Positions 19,372-27,346 are shown, counted from the first letter of the stretch. The stretch is DNA of 64,000 nt from Microbispora hainanensis (GCF_036186745.1 NZ_CP108086.1:7254001-7318000), one strand, 5' to 3'. A program made the numbers and translations. The notes: generated by a model not told the origin, from the letters alone.

Positions 19372-20742
19372 TCAGGGCATGTCGCTGGGCGGGGCCACGA
19401 TCAGCTCAAGCGGGTAGTGCCCGTTGTAGCCGAGTCCGTGCTGGTTCCACACCACGTCCTCCGGGCGTGGCTGGACGTTGCCCGCCTTGTCCCTGGCACG
19501 CGACATCACGCGGTATTGCCCTGGTTTCACCCCGGGCCAGGGCACCTCGAACCGCACCCACATGTAGGGCTGGGGCGTGCTCAGCAGCGTGGCCGCCCGC
19601 CATGGCATCTCGGTGACCCACCGCCCGGGGGCGGCCAGCCTCTCCACGGAGACGTCGACCCGCTCGATCGCGCCCGCCCCCGACCAGGCCCGCCCGCGCA
19701 GCGTGATGTCACCGGGAGCGAGCGTGATCTCCCGGTCGTGCTCGATGGCGCTGCGTACGGGACCGACGGTCAGGGGGACCGGCTCGGGATAGGCGGGGCC
19801 GGTCAGCAGGTGCCGCGTCTGCAGCCCCGACGGCGGGATGCGGTGCTTCGACACCTCGATCTCGCCGAGCCACTTGACGTAACTGACCGCGGCCCAGCCC
19901 GACAGGAGCAGGCGCAGCGGATAGCCGTGATCGATGGGCAGGTCCTGCCCGTTCATGCGATAGACCAGCAGGGTGTCGTCCTCCAGGACCTTGCCCGCGG
20001 GGGCGACCTGGGAGTAGCGGGCCGTGCCGCCGGGGAGGCTCGGGTTGCGGATGACGTCGAGGCCGATGAACTGCACGTCCACCGGGTTTTCCGCGCCGGC
20101 CGCCGCCAGCACGTCCTTGGCCCGCACTCCCGTCCACTCGGCGGCCCCCACCGCACCGAAGTGCCACTGGGTGTAGCCGACCGGAAGCCAGCGATCGTCG
20201 GCTCCGCCGGGCGGCAGCTTGGGGAAGAACGCGGCGCAGTTCGCACCGCAGTCGATCGTCCGTTTCAGCGTCACGGACGGCATGGCCAGCAGTTCCTCGT
20301 ACGTGAACGTCCGCGGGCGGGTGAGCGCGTCGCCGGTGAGTTTCAGCCGCCATGTCCGGCGGTCGATCTCGGGCGGGCGGGCCCTGTTGTGGATGTACAT
20401 CCGGTCGTTGGGGACCAGCTCCCCATATCCGACGTGTTCGCCGTGGAGGACCGCGTACCCGACCGGACCCCACTTCATCTCCTGGGAGCCGTTCTCCCGC
20501 TGGATGAAATACCACGACGGCGTCGCCTGCACGACGAAGTTGTTCTCGGGGGCGGGCGCCGCGGGAGCCTGGCCGAGGTCTCTCGCGTCCGCCGCCGCGG
20601 CCGTCTCGACGGCGAGGTACGGCACGGCCGCGCCCGTCATGGAACCCACGATGAACACTCGCCGCGAGCATCCCGTCTCCGCTGTCACTTCCTGTGGGCG
20701 GCCGGCCCCGCCCCCGCCGCGATCCCGTCGTCGCCTCGCCAT
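19372..20742 (-). CDS. Molybdopterin-dependent sulfite-oxidase-like enzyme, Tat-exported
   Basis: 456 aa. Twin-arginine signal SRRVFIVG near residue 27, then a sulfite-oxidase fold: molybdopterin domain with the cysteine that ligates Mo in TIDCGANC, HGYPLRLLLSGWAAVSYVKWLGEIEV, and a C-terminal Ig-like dimerisation domain (ITLRGRAWSGAGAIERVDVSVE...). No haem or second membrane domain is present, so electrons leave through another carrier. Possible substrates are sulfite or protein methionine sulfoxide; not decidable here. GAGG lies 5 nt before ATG 20742; a GTG at 20757 is an alternative. Same strand as the two-component pair but 70 nt or more apart from it. Confidence 0.88.
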   Translation of the reverse strand: MARRRRDRGGGGAGRPQEVTAETGCSRRVFIVGSMTGAAVPYLAVETAAAADARDLGQAPAAPAPENNFVVQATPSWYFIQRENGSQEMKWGPVGYAVLHGEHVGYGELVPNDRMYIHNRARPPEIDRRTWRLKLTGDALTRPRTFTYEELLAMPSVTLKRTIDCGANCAAFFPKLPPGGADDRWLPVGYTQWHFGAVGAAEWTGVRAKDVLAAAGAENPVDVQFIGLDVIRNPSLPGGTARYSQVAPAGKVLEDDTLLVYRMNGQDLPIDHGYPLRLLLSGWAAVSYVKWLGEIEVSKHRIPPSGLQTRHLLTGPAYPEPVPLTVGPVRSAIEHDREITLAPGDITLRGRAWSGAGAIERVDVSVERLAAPGRWVTEMPWRAATLLSTPQPYMWVRFEVPWPGVKPGQYRVMSRARDKAGNVQPRPEDVVWNQHGLGYNGHYPLELIVAPPSDMP

Positions 20743-20832
20743 GGGAGCCTCATCCACTGCCGATCAAAAAATCGGACATCTAGCTCGTTATTGCCATCCT
20801 CCGCCCTACCCATCAGGTGGGCCTGACACCCC

Positions 20833-21492
20833 TCAGCCGCGCAGGAACGTGACGACGGCGAGCACACGGCGATGGGCGTCCTCGTCGGGAGGCAGGTCGA
20901 GCTTGGCGAGGATGTTCCCGATGTGCTTGCCGACGACGGCCTCCGACACCGCCAGCGCGCGGGCGATCGCGGCGTTCGACCTGCCCTCGGCCATCAGGGC
21001 GAGGACCTCGCTCTCCCGCGGGGTGAGCCGCCGCAGCGGGTCGCGGCGGCGGCGCAGGAGCTGACGCACGACCTCCGGGTCCACGACCGTCCCCCCTCCG
21101 GCGACGGTGGTCAGCGCGTCCACGAACTCCTCGACCTCCCCGATCCGGTCCTTGAGGAGGTAACCCACGCCGGTGCCGTCCCCGGAGTCGAGCAGTTCGG
21201 CCGCATAGGTCTGCTCGACGTACTGGCTCAGCACCAGGACGGCGAGGCCGGGGTGCGCGGCGCGCAACGCCACGGCGGCCCGCAGTCCCTCGTCGGAGAA
21301 CCCGGGCGGCATCCGCACGTCGGTGACGACGATGTCGGGGGCGTGCTCCTCCACCGCCGTCACCAGCCCCTCGGCGTCGCCCGCGGTGGCGGCCACCCGG
21401 TGGCCGAACCTGGCCAGCAACGTGGCCAGTCCCTCGCGAAGCAGCACGCCGTCCTCGGCGATGACGACGGTCAGGGCAGGGCCGGCAGGCAT
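20833..21492 (-). CDS. LuxR/NarL-family response regulator
   Basis: 219 aa. Receiver domain with phosphoacceptor Asp in IVVTDVRMPP (about residue 57) and the acidic pair in IAEDG, then a LuxR-type HTH (LTPRESEVLALMAEGRSNAAIARALAVSEAVVGKHIGNIL). It should bind DNA on phosphorylation by the histidine kinase encoded directly upstream, whose 3' end it overlaps by 22 nt. Regulon unknown. Confidence 0.93.
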   Translation of the reverse strand: MPAGPALTVVIAEDGVLLREGLATLLARFGHRVAATAGDAEGLVTAVEEHAPDIVVTDVRMPPGFSDEGLRAAVALRAAHPGLAVLVLSQYVEQTYAAELLDSGDGTGVGYLLKDRIGEVEEFVDALTTVAGGGTVVDPEVVRQLLRRRRDPLRRLTPRESEVLALMAEGRSNAAIARALAVSEAVVGKHIGNILAKLDLPPDEDAHRRVLAVVTFLRG

Positions 21493-22736
21493 TCGATCTC
21501 CGCGCGCAGCAGGGTGGGGCCGCCCGGCGGGCTCGACAGCATCAGCCTGCCCTCGAACGCCGAGACGCGGTCGGCGAGCCCGGCGAGCCCGGTGCCGGCG
21601 GTCACGTCCGCGCCGCCCACGCCGTCGTCCCGGATCTCGACGGTGAGCAGCCCGCCGTCGAGCCGGCCCCGCACCGAGGCCCGCTCGGCTCCGCTGTGCT
21701 TGGCCACGTTGGCCAGGCCCTCACTGACGACGAAATAGGCGACCGACTCCACCGGCCCCGGCAGCCGGGGGACGTCCACGTCGACCTCGACCGGGACGGG
21801 CGACCGGTCGGCCAGCTCCGCGACCGCGGCGGGCAGCCCGCGATCGGCGAGGATGCGGGGGTGGATGCCGCGGATCAGGTCGCGGATCTCGGCGAGGGCG
21901 AGCTTCGCCTCCTCGTGCGCCCTGGCCACGAGCCCGGCCGCCTCCTCCCCCGTGGAGACCTTGGCCAGGCCGAGCGTCATGGTCAGCGCCACCAGCCGCT
22001 GCTGCGCGCCGTCGTGCAGGTCACGTTCGATGCGCCGCCGCTCGACCTCGAACGCCTCGACCAGGCGGCTCCGGGAGCGGGTCAGCTCGGCGAGCCGCTC
22101 GCCCGGCTCGCCCTTCCCCGGCGTGAGCAGCAGCCGGGCCAGCAGAGCGTGCGCAGTCGCGAGGGCGGTGATCGGGTACGCCGCCAGGACGAGCACCACG
22201 ACCCCGAGGAGCGCGGCGGCGAACGCCTCGACGGGCGAGTCGAGCGGCCAGAACTTCAGCAGCACGATGGGCCCCGCCTCCGCCACGCTGATCGGGGCGC
22301 AGATCATCACGAGCGGCACGAGCAGGCCGTACGTCACGGCGACCAGCTCGACCGGGCCGAGCACGACGGCCAGCAGGCCCGCATAGGCGAGGGCCCGCCA
22401 CGTCGCCTGCTCGCGCAGCCGCGTCTCGAGCCATCCGCGCGGACCCGGACGCGCGGGGCGGTGGGGGCTCGGCGCGGGCTCGGCGTCCAGGATCCGCAGC
22501 CGCCTGCGTTCGAGCGCGCCCAGCGGCACGGCGGCGACCACCGGGAGCGCCAGCAGCGGCACGCCCACCAGGAGGACGGTGAGCACCGCCCCTGCGGTCA
22601 GCGAGACGACCAGCGACGCCAGCACGACCATGCCCACGACCACGCCCGTCACCAGGTAGGCGAGGGCGCGCCAGGGCAGCGAGGTCGCCAGCAGGTCCTT
22701 GCGTGCGAGGGCCTGCCACGGGCCGTTGGGGCGCAC
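21471..22736 (-). CDS. Sensor histidine kinase (NarL-system type, HisKA_3)
   Basis: 421 aa from GTG 22736 (AGGGTGGG upstream; the open frame continues to 22814). Four or more hydrophobic segments form a membrane sensor (putative-sensor/DUF-type) with no large extracellular loop, so it probably senses membrane or cell-envelope changes. Dimerisation/phosphoacceptor helix ERRRIERDLHDGAQQRL contains the His. HATPase_c motifs: VVSEGLANVAKHSGA (N-box), DDGVGGADVTAGTGLAGLADRV (G1/G2). Partner is the overlapping response regulator. Confidence 0.92.
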   Translation of the reverse strand: MRPNGPWQALARKDLLATSLPWRALAYLVTGVVVGMVVLASLVVSLTAGAVLTVLLVGVPLLALPVVAAVPLGALERRRLRILDAEPAPSPHRPARPGPRGWLETRLREQATWRALAYAGLLAVVLGPVELVAVTYGLLVPLVMICAPISVAEAGPIVLLKFWPLDSPVEAFAAALLGVVVLVLAAYPITALATAHALLARLLLTPGKGEPGERLAELTRSRSRLVEAFEVERRRIERDLHDGAQQRLVALTMTLGLAKVSTGEEAAGLVARAHEEAKLALAEIRDLIRGIHPRILADRGLPAAVAELADRSPVPVEVDVDVPRLPGPVESVAYFVVSEGLANVAKHSGAERASVRGRLDGGLLTVEIRDDGVGGADVTAGTGLAGLADRVSAFEGRLMLSSPPGGPTLLRAEIECLPALP

Positions 22737-22777
22737 CCGACCCACCCTAGAGGCCGTCCAGGCTCCGTCGAAGACGG

Positions 22778-22829
22778 CCAGGCATCCCTGCGGTGGTATG
22801 GCCGGCCCTACCACCGCAGGGGGGCCTGG
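22778..22829. promoter_or_regulatory. Extended palindrome upstream of the two-component operon
   Basis: A perfect 13-bp inverted repeat (CCCTGCGGTGGTA at 22786-22798, complement at 22809-22821, 10-nt loop) is flanked by CCAGG (22778-22782) and CCTGG (22825-22829), giving a longer interrupted dyad. It lies in the divergent region between the kinase gene (minus) and the repeat/methyltransferase genes (plus). Candidate binding site for the response regulator or another dimeric regulator. Confidence 0.5.
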
Positions 22830-22870
22830 ACGGCTGGCGGGCCCGGGTCACGCGCCGGTCTGATGGGCGC

Positions 22871-22977
22871 ATGAACGACACCGGCCTGACGGGCCGCATG
22901 AACAACACCGGCCGTATGGACCGCATGAACGACACCGGCCGGATGGACCGCATGAACGACACCGGCCGGATGGCCGC
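22871..22977 (+). repeat. 27-bp tandem repeat, four copies, each containing ATG
   Basis: Copies begin at 22871, 22898, 22925 and 22952 (unit ATGAACGACACCGGCCGGAT plus seven bases). The first three units are 27 bp; the last is 26 bp and is followed by ATGAAC at 22978, the start of the methyltransferase gene. The repeats encode a 36-codon frame (MNDTGLTGRMNN...) that stops at 22979-22981, overlapping the methyltransferase ATG (ATGA). The frame may be a translated leader for coupling, or the array may just be slippage of the 5' end of the gene. Confidence 0.85.
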
Positions 22978-23592
22978 ATGAACAGCGCAGTCCAGCAGGT
23001 CTCCGACCTGAGGGCGTTCGCGGGCGTGGCGCTGCGCCGGCAGGGCGTCGTGGGCGCCGTCGCCCCGAGCTCGCGCTCGCTCGCGCGTGCCCTCACCGCC
23101 GTCGTCCCGACGACCGGTCCCGCCGTGGTCGTGGAGCTCGGGCCGGGCACCGGCGCGATCAGCGAGGCCATCAGGGAACGGCTCGCGCCCGGCTCCCGCC
23201 AGCTCGCCGTCGAGATCGACCCGGGGATGGTGGCGCACCTGCGCCGCGCCCGGCCCTGGCTGGACGTGCTCCAGGGCGACGCGGCCCGCCTCGGCGCACT
23301 GCTGGGCGAACGGGGTGTCTCCCGGGTCGACGCCGTGATCAGCACGCTGCCGTGGACGCTCTTCCCCGAGGACGCGCAGGAGGCGATTCTCGGGGAGGTC
23401 GGGCGGGTGCTGCGCCCGACGGGGGCGTTCACGACCGTGACCTATCTGCCCGCGGTGCCGCTGGCACGGGCGCGGCGGTTCCGGCGGCGCCTGCGCGCCG
23501 CCTTCGACGAGGTGCTCACGACCGGGCCGGTCTGGCGCAACATGCCGCCCGGCCTGGCGTACGTGTGCCGGAGACCGGTGCGCCATGGCTGA
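22978..23592 (+). CDS. Class I SAM-dependent methyltransferase (PmtA-like phospholipid N-methyltransferase)
   Basis: 204 aa. The N-terminal GVVGAVAPSSRSLARAL is characteristic of the PmtA-type family, followed by SAM motif I VVELGPGTGAIS, acidic strand-2 end AVEIDPGM, and ISTLPWTLFPE (motif IV region). Members methylate phosphatidylethanolamine; in actinomycetes the substrate is unproven. Start ATG 22978 is created by the last repeat unit of the array and overlaps the stop of the short repeat frame. The downstream DedA-like gene overlaps by 8 nt, so the two are coupled and both point to membrane lipids. Confidence 0.87.
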   Translation: MNSAVQQVSDLRAFAGVALRRQGVVGAVAPSSRSLARALTAVVPTTGPAVVVELGPGTGAISEAIRERLAPGSRQLAVEIDPGMVAHLRRARPWLDVLQGDAARLGALLGERGVSRVDAVISTLPWTLFPEDAQEAILGEVGRVLRPTGAFTTVTYLPAVPLARARRFRRRLRAAFDEVLTTGPVWRNMPPGLAYVCRRPVRHG

Positions 23593-24253
23593 CCTGCTCG
23601 GCCGGCTTCCCGCTCCCCTCGTGCTCGCGGTCGCCGCGATCCTGATCGTCGCCGAGGCCGGCACGCTCGCCGGGGTGGCGCTGCCGGGGACGAGCGTGCT
23701 GGTCGCCCTCGGCTGCCTCACCCGCCTCGGCGTGCTGCCGTTCGCCGGGACGCTCGCCGTGGCCGTGACCGCCGCCGTCGCCGGCCCGCAGCTGTCGTAC
23801 GCCCAAGGGCGCAGGCGCGAGGGCGCCGCCTCCCTCCACCCCCTGGCCGGCCGGTTCGCGCCCGCCGCGTGGGCGCGGGCCCGCCGGATGGTGGCGAGGA
23901 GAGGCGCCTGGGCCGTCGCGGGCGGTCAGTGGCTCGGCGCCGCCCGCACCCTCGTCCCGAGGCTCACCGGCTGGGCGGGCGTGCCGTACGTGGACTTCGC
24001 CCGCGTCAGCGTGCCCACGGCGGCGGCGTGGGCGGCGACCCTGGTGACCCTCAGCCGGTTCGTCCCCGACGTCGTGGACGCGCTGACCACCCACCTGGCC
24101 GTCGCCGGGCCGCTCGCCGTGGGGCTCGTCCTCGTCGTGTCCCTGGCGGCCGGGGAGCTCAGCGGGGGGCGAGAGCTTCGAGTGCCTCTTCGGCGCGTCG
24201 CATGGACTCGCGGGGGTCGGCCTCGGGGCTGCCGATCTCGGGGTCGAAGTTGA
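23585..24253 (+). CDS. DedA/VTT-family membrane protein
   Basis: 222 aa. Hydrophobic segments at the N-terminus (LVLAVAAILIVAEAGTLAGVALPGTSVLVALG), the conserved central region with the re-entrant helix pattern GGQWLGAARTLVPRLTGWAGVPYVDFARVS, and two C-terminal spans. DedA proteins are envelope proteins; recent work links them to lipid-carrier (undecaprenyl phosphate / phospholipid) flipping. The ATG overlaps the methyltransferase gene. The last ~30 residues are Arg-rich and overlap the convergent LLM gene by 95 nt, so the natural C-terminus may have been extended by loss of an earlier stop. Confidence 0.8.
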   Translation: MADLLGRLPAPLVLAVAAILIVAEAGTLAGVALPGTSVLVALGCLTRLGVLPFAGTLAVAVTAAVAGPQLSYAQGRRREGAASLHPLAGRFAPAAWARARRMVARRGAWAVAGGQWLGAARTLVPRLTGWAGVPYVDFARVSVPTAAAWAATLVTLSRFVPDVVDALTTHLAVAGPLAVGLVLVVSLAAGELSGGRELRVPLRRVAWTRGGRPRGCRSRGRS

Positions 24254-25052
24254 GGTCGTGGAAGACCTCGGTGACGCCCTTGGCCGCGAGCGCCTCGACG
24301 TCCCGCCGGATCTTGTCGTACGACCCGGTCAGCGGGCCCTCCTCGGCCGGGCGGACGCGGGTGACGCCGCGGACGACGAACCGCAGGGCGCCGGGGTCGC
24401 GGCCCGCCTGCCGGGCCGCCTCCTTCACGATGGCGATCTGCTGGTCGATGGTGTCCAGATCGGCCCGGCTGGAGCTGATCCAGCCGTCGGCGATCCGCCC
24501 GGCCCGCTCCAGCGCAACCCGGGCCGTGCCGCCGAGCATCACCGTGGGCGGCGTGGCCGGCTTGGGGTCCTGGTGGGAGCGCGGGACCTCGTAGAACTCG
24601 CCCTTGTGCTCGACGACGTCCTCGGTCCACAGCCGCCGCAGCAGGCCGACGTACTCCTCGCCGCGTCTGCCCCGCCGTTCCATCGGCACGCCGGAGGCGG
24701 CGAACTCCTCGGGCAGCCAGCCGAGCCCCAGGCCCACGTCGAGCCTGCCGCCCGACACCTCCTGGAGGGTGGCGAGCTGCTTGGCCATAAGCACCGGAGA
24801 GACGAACGGCAGGTTGAGCACGGCCACCCCGAGCCGCACCCGCTCGGTGACGCCCGCCAGGTACGCGAGCGTGACGACGGGGTCGTGCACGCTCCGGTAG
24901 ACCGGGCCCATCGGGTTGCCGACCGGATAGAGCAGGCGCTGGAACGTCCACACCCCGTGGTAGCCGAGCTCGTCCGCGCGGCGCGCGATCCGCCTCATGT
25001 TCTCCGGGGTCGCCCACGAGCCCGACACCGGCACACCGAAACCAACCTTCAT
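24159..25052 (-). CDS. LLM-class F420-dependent oxidoreductase
   Basis: 297 aa. Motifs of F420-dependent luciferase-like enzymes: MKVGFGVPVSGSWATPENM, LGYHGVWTFQRLLYPVG, RVRLGVAVLNLPFVSPVLMAKQLATL and GGRLDVGLGLGWLPEEFAASGVPM. Cofactor F420H2 is inferred from the subgroup. It is divergent from the APH-like gene, from which it is separated by only 23 nt holding a symmetric promoter. ATG 25052 has no ribosome site but a TAGGGT -10 ends 6 nt before it, so it is probably leaderless. Confidence 0.88.
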   Translation of the reverse strand: MKVGFGVPVSGSWATPENMRRIARRADELGYHGVWTFQRLLYPVGNPMGPVYRSVHDPVVTLAYLAGVTERVRLGVAVLNLPFVSPVLMAKQLATLQEVSGGRLDVGLGLGWLPEEFAASGVPMERRGRRGEEYVGLLRRLWTEDVVEHKGEFYEVPRSHQDPKPATPPTVMLGGTARVALERAGRIADGWISSSRADLDTIDQQIAIVKEAARQAGRDPGALRFVVRGVTRVRPAEEGPLTGSYDKIRRDVEALAAKGVTEVFHDLNFDPEIGSPEADPRESMRRAEEALEALAPR

Positions 25053-25055
25053 GGC

Positions 25056-25071
25056 GACACCCTAGGGTGTC
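25056..25071. promoter_or_regulatory. Perfect 16-bp palindrome acting as shared -10 of two divergent leaderless genes
   Basis: GACACCCTAGGGTGTC is fully self-complementary. It contains TAGGGT on both strands (plus 25063-25068, minus 25064-25059), sharing the central TA. On the minus strand the element ends 6 nt before ATG 25052; on the plus strand it ends 7 nt before GTG 25076. Both distances fit leaderless transcription. Confidence 0.7.
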
Positions 25072-25075
25072 CCCC

Positions 25076-25921
25076 GTGATCGAGGAACTGGCGCGGCTGG
25101 CGCGCCGCGACGGGCCGGTGTCGGTGCTCAAGCAGACCCGCGTGCTCGTGGTCAGGGCCGGCGACGTGGTCGTCAAGGCGCATCCCCCCGGCACCGACGA
25201 ACGCGCCCTGCGCGCCCGCCTCGACGCCGCCGCTAACCTGCCGGGCGTCATGCTGGCCCCGCTCGGCCTCGAACGGCTGGACGGCAGGCTCGTCACGATC
25301 TGGCCCGCGGGCGAGCCGCTCACCATCGCCGACGTGGACGCCGGGAGCACCCCGTGGGAGGAGGGCGGCCGGCTGCTCGCCCTGCTGCACTCCCGGCCGG
25401 CGCCCCCGGGGCTGCCGCCCGCCGGGGGACCGTCGCGGCTGCCCAGGGCCATGGCCGACCTGGAGGCGGCCGGCGTGCCCGGCCCGGTCGCGGCGCCCAT
25501 CCGCGCGGCGTACGCGACGCTGCCGCCGGCGCGGGAGGGCGGCGCGCTGACGCACGGCGACTGGCACCTCGGCCAGATCGTCCGGCACGACGGCGCGTGG
25601 CTGCTCATCGACCCCGACGACCTGGGCCCCGGCGACCCCGCGTGGGACCTGGCGCGCCCGGCCGCGTGGTACGCCGCCGGCCTGCTCGGCCCGTACGACT
25701 GGGAGCGCTTCCTGACCGCCTATCTGGCGGCGGGCGGGACCGCCGTCTCCGTGGACGACCCGTGGCGGGAACTCGACGCGCCGGCCCGGGCGTTGACCGT
25801 CCAACTGGCGGCGACGGCGGTGGCGACGGCGGCGCGGGCGGGGGAACCTCCTGACGACGCCGCCGAGGCACTGGTGTCCGCCTGCAAGAGGATCGTCGCG
25901 GCCGTGGAGGCCGAGACCTGA
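25076..25921 (+). CDS. Aminoglycoside-phosphotransferase-family (APH-like) kinase
   Basis: 281 aa. Kinase-like fold with the catalytic loop LTHGDWHLGQIV (HGDxHxxN-type, with Gln at the Asn position) and the metal-binding IDPDDLGPGDPAWDLARP (IDxD/GDPAxDLA). The N-lobe strand VVKAHPPGT supplies the Lys. Family members phosphorylate aminoglycosides, sugars or homoserine; nothing here points to antibiotic resistance specifically. GTG 25076 is chosen because the alternative GTG 25067 would lie inside the -10 element. The gene is divergent from the LLM oxidoreductase. Confidence 0.85.
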   Translation: MIEELARLARRDGPVSVLKQTRVLVVRAGDVVVKAHPPGTDERALRARLDAAANLPGVMLAPLGLERLDGRLVTIWPAGEPLTIADVDAGSTPWEEGGRLLALLHSRPAPPGLPPAGGPSRLPRAMADLEAAGVPGPVAAPIRAAYATLPPAREGGALTHGDWHLGQIVRHDGAWLLIDPDDLGPGDPAWDLARPAAWYAAGLLGPYDWERFLTAYLAAGGTAVSVDDPWRELDAPARALTVQLAATAVATAARAGEPPDDAAEALVSACKRIVAAVEAET

Positions 25922-25939
25922 TCGAGGAGAGTTCGTCAC

Positions 25940-26200
25940 GTGGAGTGCCCCAAGTGCCGTGGCCGGATGCGGACGCTGGACCGCAACGGCGTCCACATCG
26001 AGCAGTGCGACAACTGCCGCGGGATCTTCCTGGACTACGGCGAGCTGGAGACGCTGACCCGGATGGAGGCCCAGTGGGCCCAGCAGCACTACGCTCCCCC
26101 GCCGCCTGCGTACGGAGGGCCCGCCTGGGGTGGTCACCACGGCGGCCACTACGGCCACCACCGGCGGGGCAGCTGGATCGGCATGCTGTTCTCCAGCTGA
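25940..26200 (+). CDS. Small zinc-ribbon (zf-TFIIB type) protein
   Basis: 86 aa. CPKC at residues 3-6 and CDNC at about 23-26 form a TFIIB-type zinc ribbon, with the usual IEQCDNCRGIFLDYGELETL sequence after it. The second half is Gly/His/Pro/Tyr-rich (PPPPAYGGPAWGGHHGG) and the C-terminus is hydrophobic. Such short proteins are widespread in actinomycetes and uncharacterised. GGAGAG stands about 9 nt before the GTG. It is 18 nt downstream of the APH-like gene and may be co-transcribed. Confidence 0.88.
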   Translation: MECPKCRGRMRTLDRNGVHIEQCDNCRGIFLDYGELETLTRMEAQWAQQHYAPPPPAYGGPAWGGHHGGHYGHHRRGSWIGMLFSS

Positions 26201-26219
26201 GCGCATCCTGAAGGCTTCA

Positions 26220-26258
26220 CCGGAGGCCGCGGCCCCTGCCCTGGGCCGCGGCCTCCGG
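26220..26258. terminator. Perfect 16-bp hairpin between convergent genes
   Basis: CCGGAGGCCGCGGCCC (26220-26235) pairs exactly with 26243-26258 around a 7-nt loop, between the zinc-ribbon gene (+) and the lipoprotein gene (-). A bidirectional intrinsic terminator without a U-run. Confidence 0.8.
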
Positions 26259-26316
26259 CGTGCCCGGGGTCATGCCGGACGGCTTCCGGGCCGGACGTAC
26301 GGGAAGAACGTCCGGG

Positions 26317-27303
26317 TCATGCGGGGAAGGCGTCCGGGTCCACGTCGCTCGTTGTGGCGTTCCCGCCGAAAACGGCGTCGAGCGTGAGCGTCCAGTCGCT
26401 CCATCTCACGCTGTATCCGCTGTAGACGGTCTGGAACTTCACCGCGTCGTCGAACTTCGAGAAACCGCAGTTCCTGGTGAAGGCACGGGCGCCCCGGTCG
26501 TAGTCCGCCCCGGTGGTGAAGTAGACGCGGTAGGTGCCGTCCTTGATGTTCGAGACCTTGGCGGTCGACCGCTTGCGCACGTAGAAGCTGACCGCCTTGC
26601 GGCCTCCGCGCACGAGGGTCACGACGCCGTCCTGCGTGCCGCCGTTCTTCACGGTCAGCGTGCCCCGGCCGCCTCGGATCGCCGAGAGCAGGATCGTGCC
26701 GTTGCCGAGGCGACGGGTGCGCCGGGCCGGCGGCCTGATCTGGACCACCGGGTAGTCACCGGCCTTCGCGAGGTCGCCCGCGGCGGACTTGAGGTCCTTG
26801 AACTCACCCGACCGGCCGAGACCGGCCAGCACGGCCGCCCCGCTGCACAGGACGCGCGACGACACGTCCTCGTCCAGCGCGCCGAGCCTGCCGTTCAGGC
26901 CCCGCAGCGCCGCGACGTAGTCGGCGTGCTCGGCGGCGACGTCCGCGGGAGGCCGCAGCCCGCCGAGCCGCTCCTGTGCGGACTCCAGGGCGCTTTCCGC
27001 CCGGCCGATGCGCTGGTGGAGCGACTTGAAGGTCCGCGCCTTGGCGATGGCGGCGAGCGTCGAGCGGGCGGGGCGGCCGGCGGCGTCGAGCGCCTTACGG
27101 TACGCCGCCGGCGTCAGCGCGGGCGGCCCCGACTCGGCGGTCGTCGTGGCGGCGGCCGGCGCAGCCGCCTCCTCGCCGGAGGCGGCCTTTCCCGATCCGC
27201 CGGGCGATCCCGTGCAGGCCGCGAGCGTGACGGACGCGGCCAGCACGGCGCCGGCCTGGACAGTACGTGACAAGGTGTGCGAGTAGATCCGGGGGGTGAT
27301 CAC
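26317..27303 (-). CDS. Putative lipoprotein of unknown function
   Basis: 328 aa from GTG 27303. Signal peptide with lipobox LAAC, then an Ala/Gly/Ser/Thr linker, a helical domain (about residues 65-180, AYRKALDAAGRPARSTLAAIAKARTF, LHQRIGRAESALESAQERL), and a beta-rich C-terminal half (NGTILLSAIRGGRGTLTVKNGGTQDGVVTLVRG; DGTYRVYFTTGADYD). The helical part suggests a coiled or four-helix domain and the C-terminal part an Ig-like or jelly-roll sandwich. I do not recognise the family. The promoter directly upstream places the start at 27303 rather than the frame's earlier limit at 27339. Confidence 0.8.
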   Translation of the reverse strand: MITPRIYSHTLSRTVQAGAVLAASVTLAACTGSPGGSGKAASGEEAAAPAAATTTAESGPPALTPAAYRKALDAAGRPARSTLAAIAKARTFKSLHQRIGRAESALESAQERLGGLRPPADVAAEHADYVAALRGLNGRLGALDEDVSSRVLCSGAAVLAGLGRSGEFKDLKSAAGDLAKAGDYPVVQIRPPARRTRRLGNGTILLSAIRGGRGTLTVKNGGTQDGVVTLVRGGRKAVSFYVRKRSTAKVSNIKDGTYRVYFTTGADYDRGARAFTRNCGFSKFDDAVKFQTVYSGYSVRWSDWTLTLDAVFGGNATTSDVDPDAFPA

Positions 27304-27310
27304 CCGAAAC

Positions 27311-27339
27311 ACTGTCAGGCGGTGAGCGGATGCTGTCAA
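27311..27339 (-). promoter_or_regulatory. Leaderless promoter of the lipoprotein gene
   Basis: On the minus strand: perfect -35 TTGACA (27339-27334), 17-nt spacer, -10 GACAGT (27316-27311), then 7 nt to GTG 27303. The spacing to the start codon leaves no room for a ribosome site. The -35 lies 8 nt after the ABC-F stop, so the gene need not depend on its neighbour. Confidence 0.7.
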
Positions 27340-27346
27340 CCCGTGG

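Noticed and set aside
22871-22977. CRISPR array
   Set aside because: Repeats are contiguous without spacers, and the unit is 27 bp of coding-like sequence.
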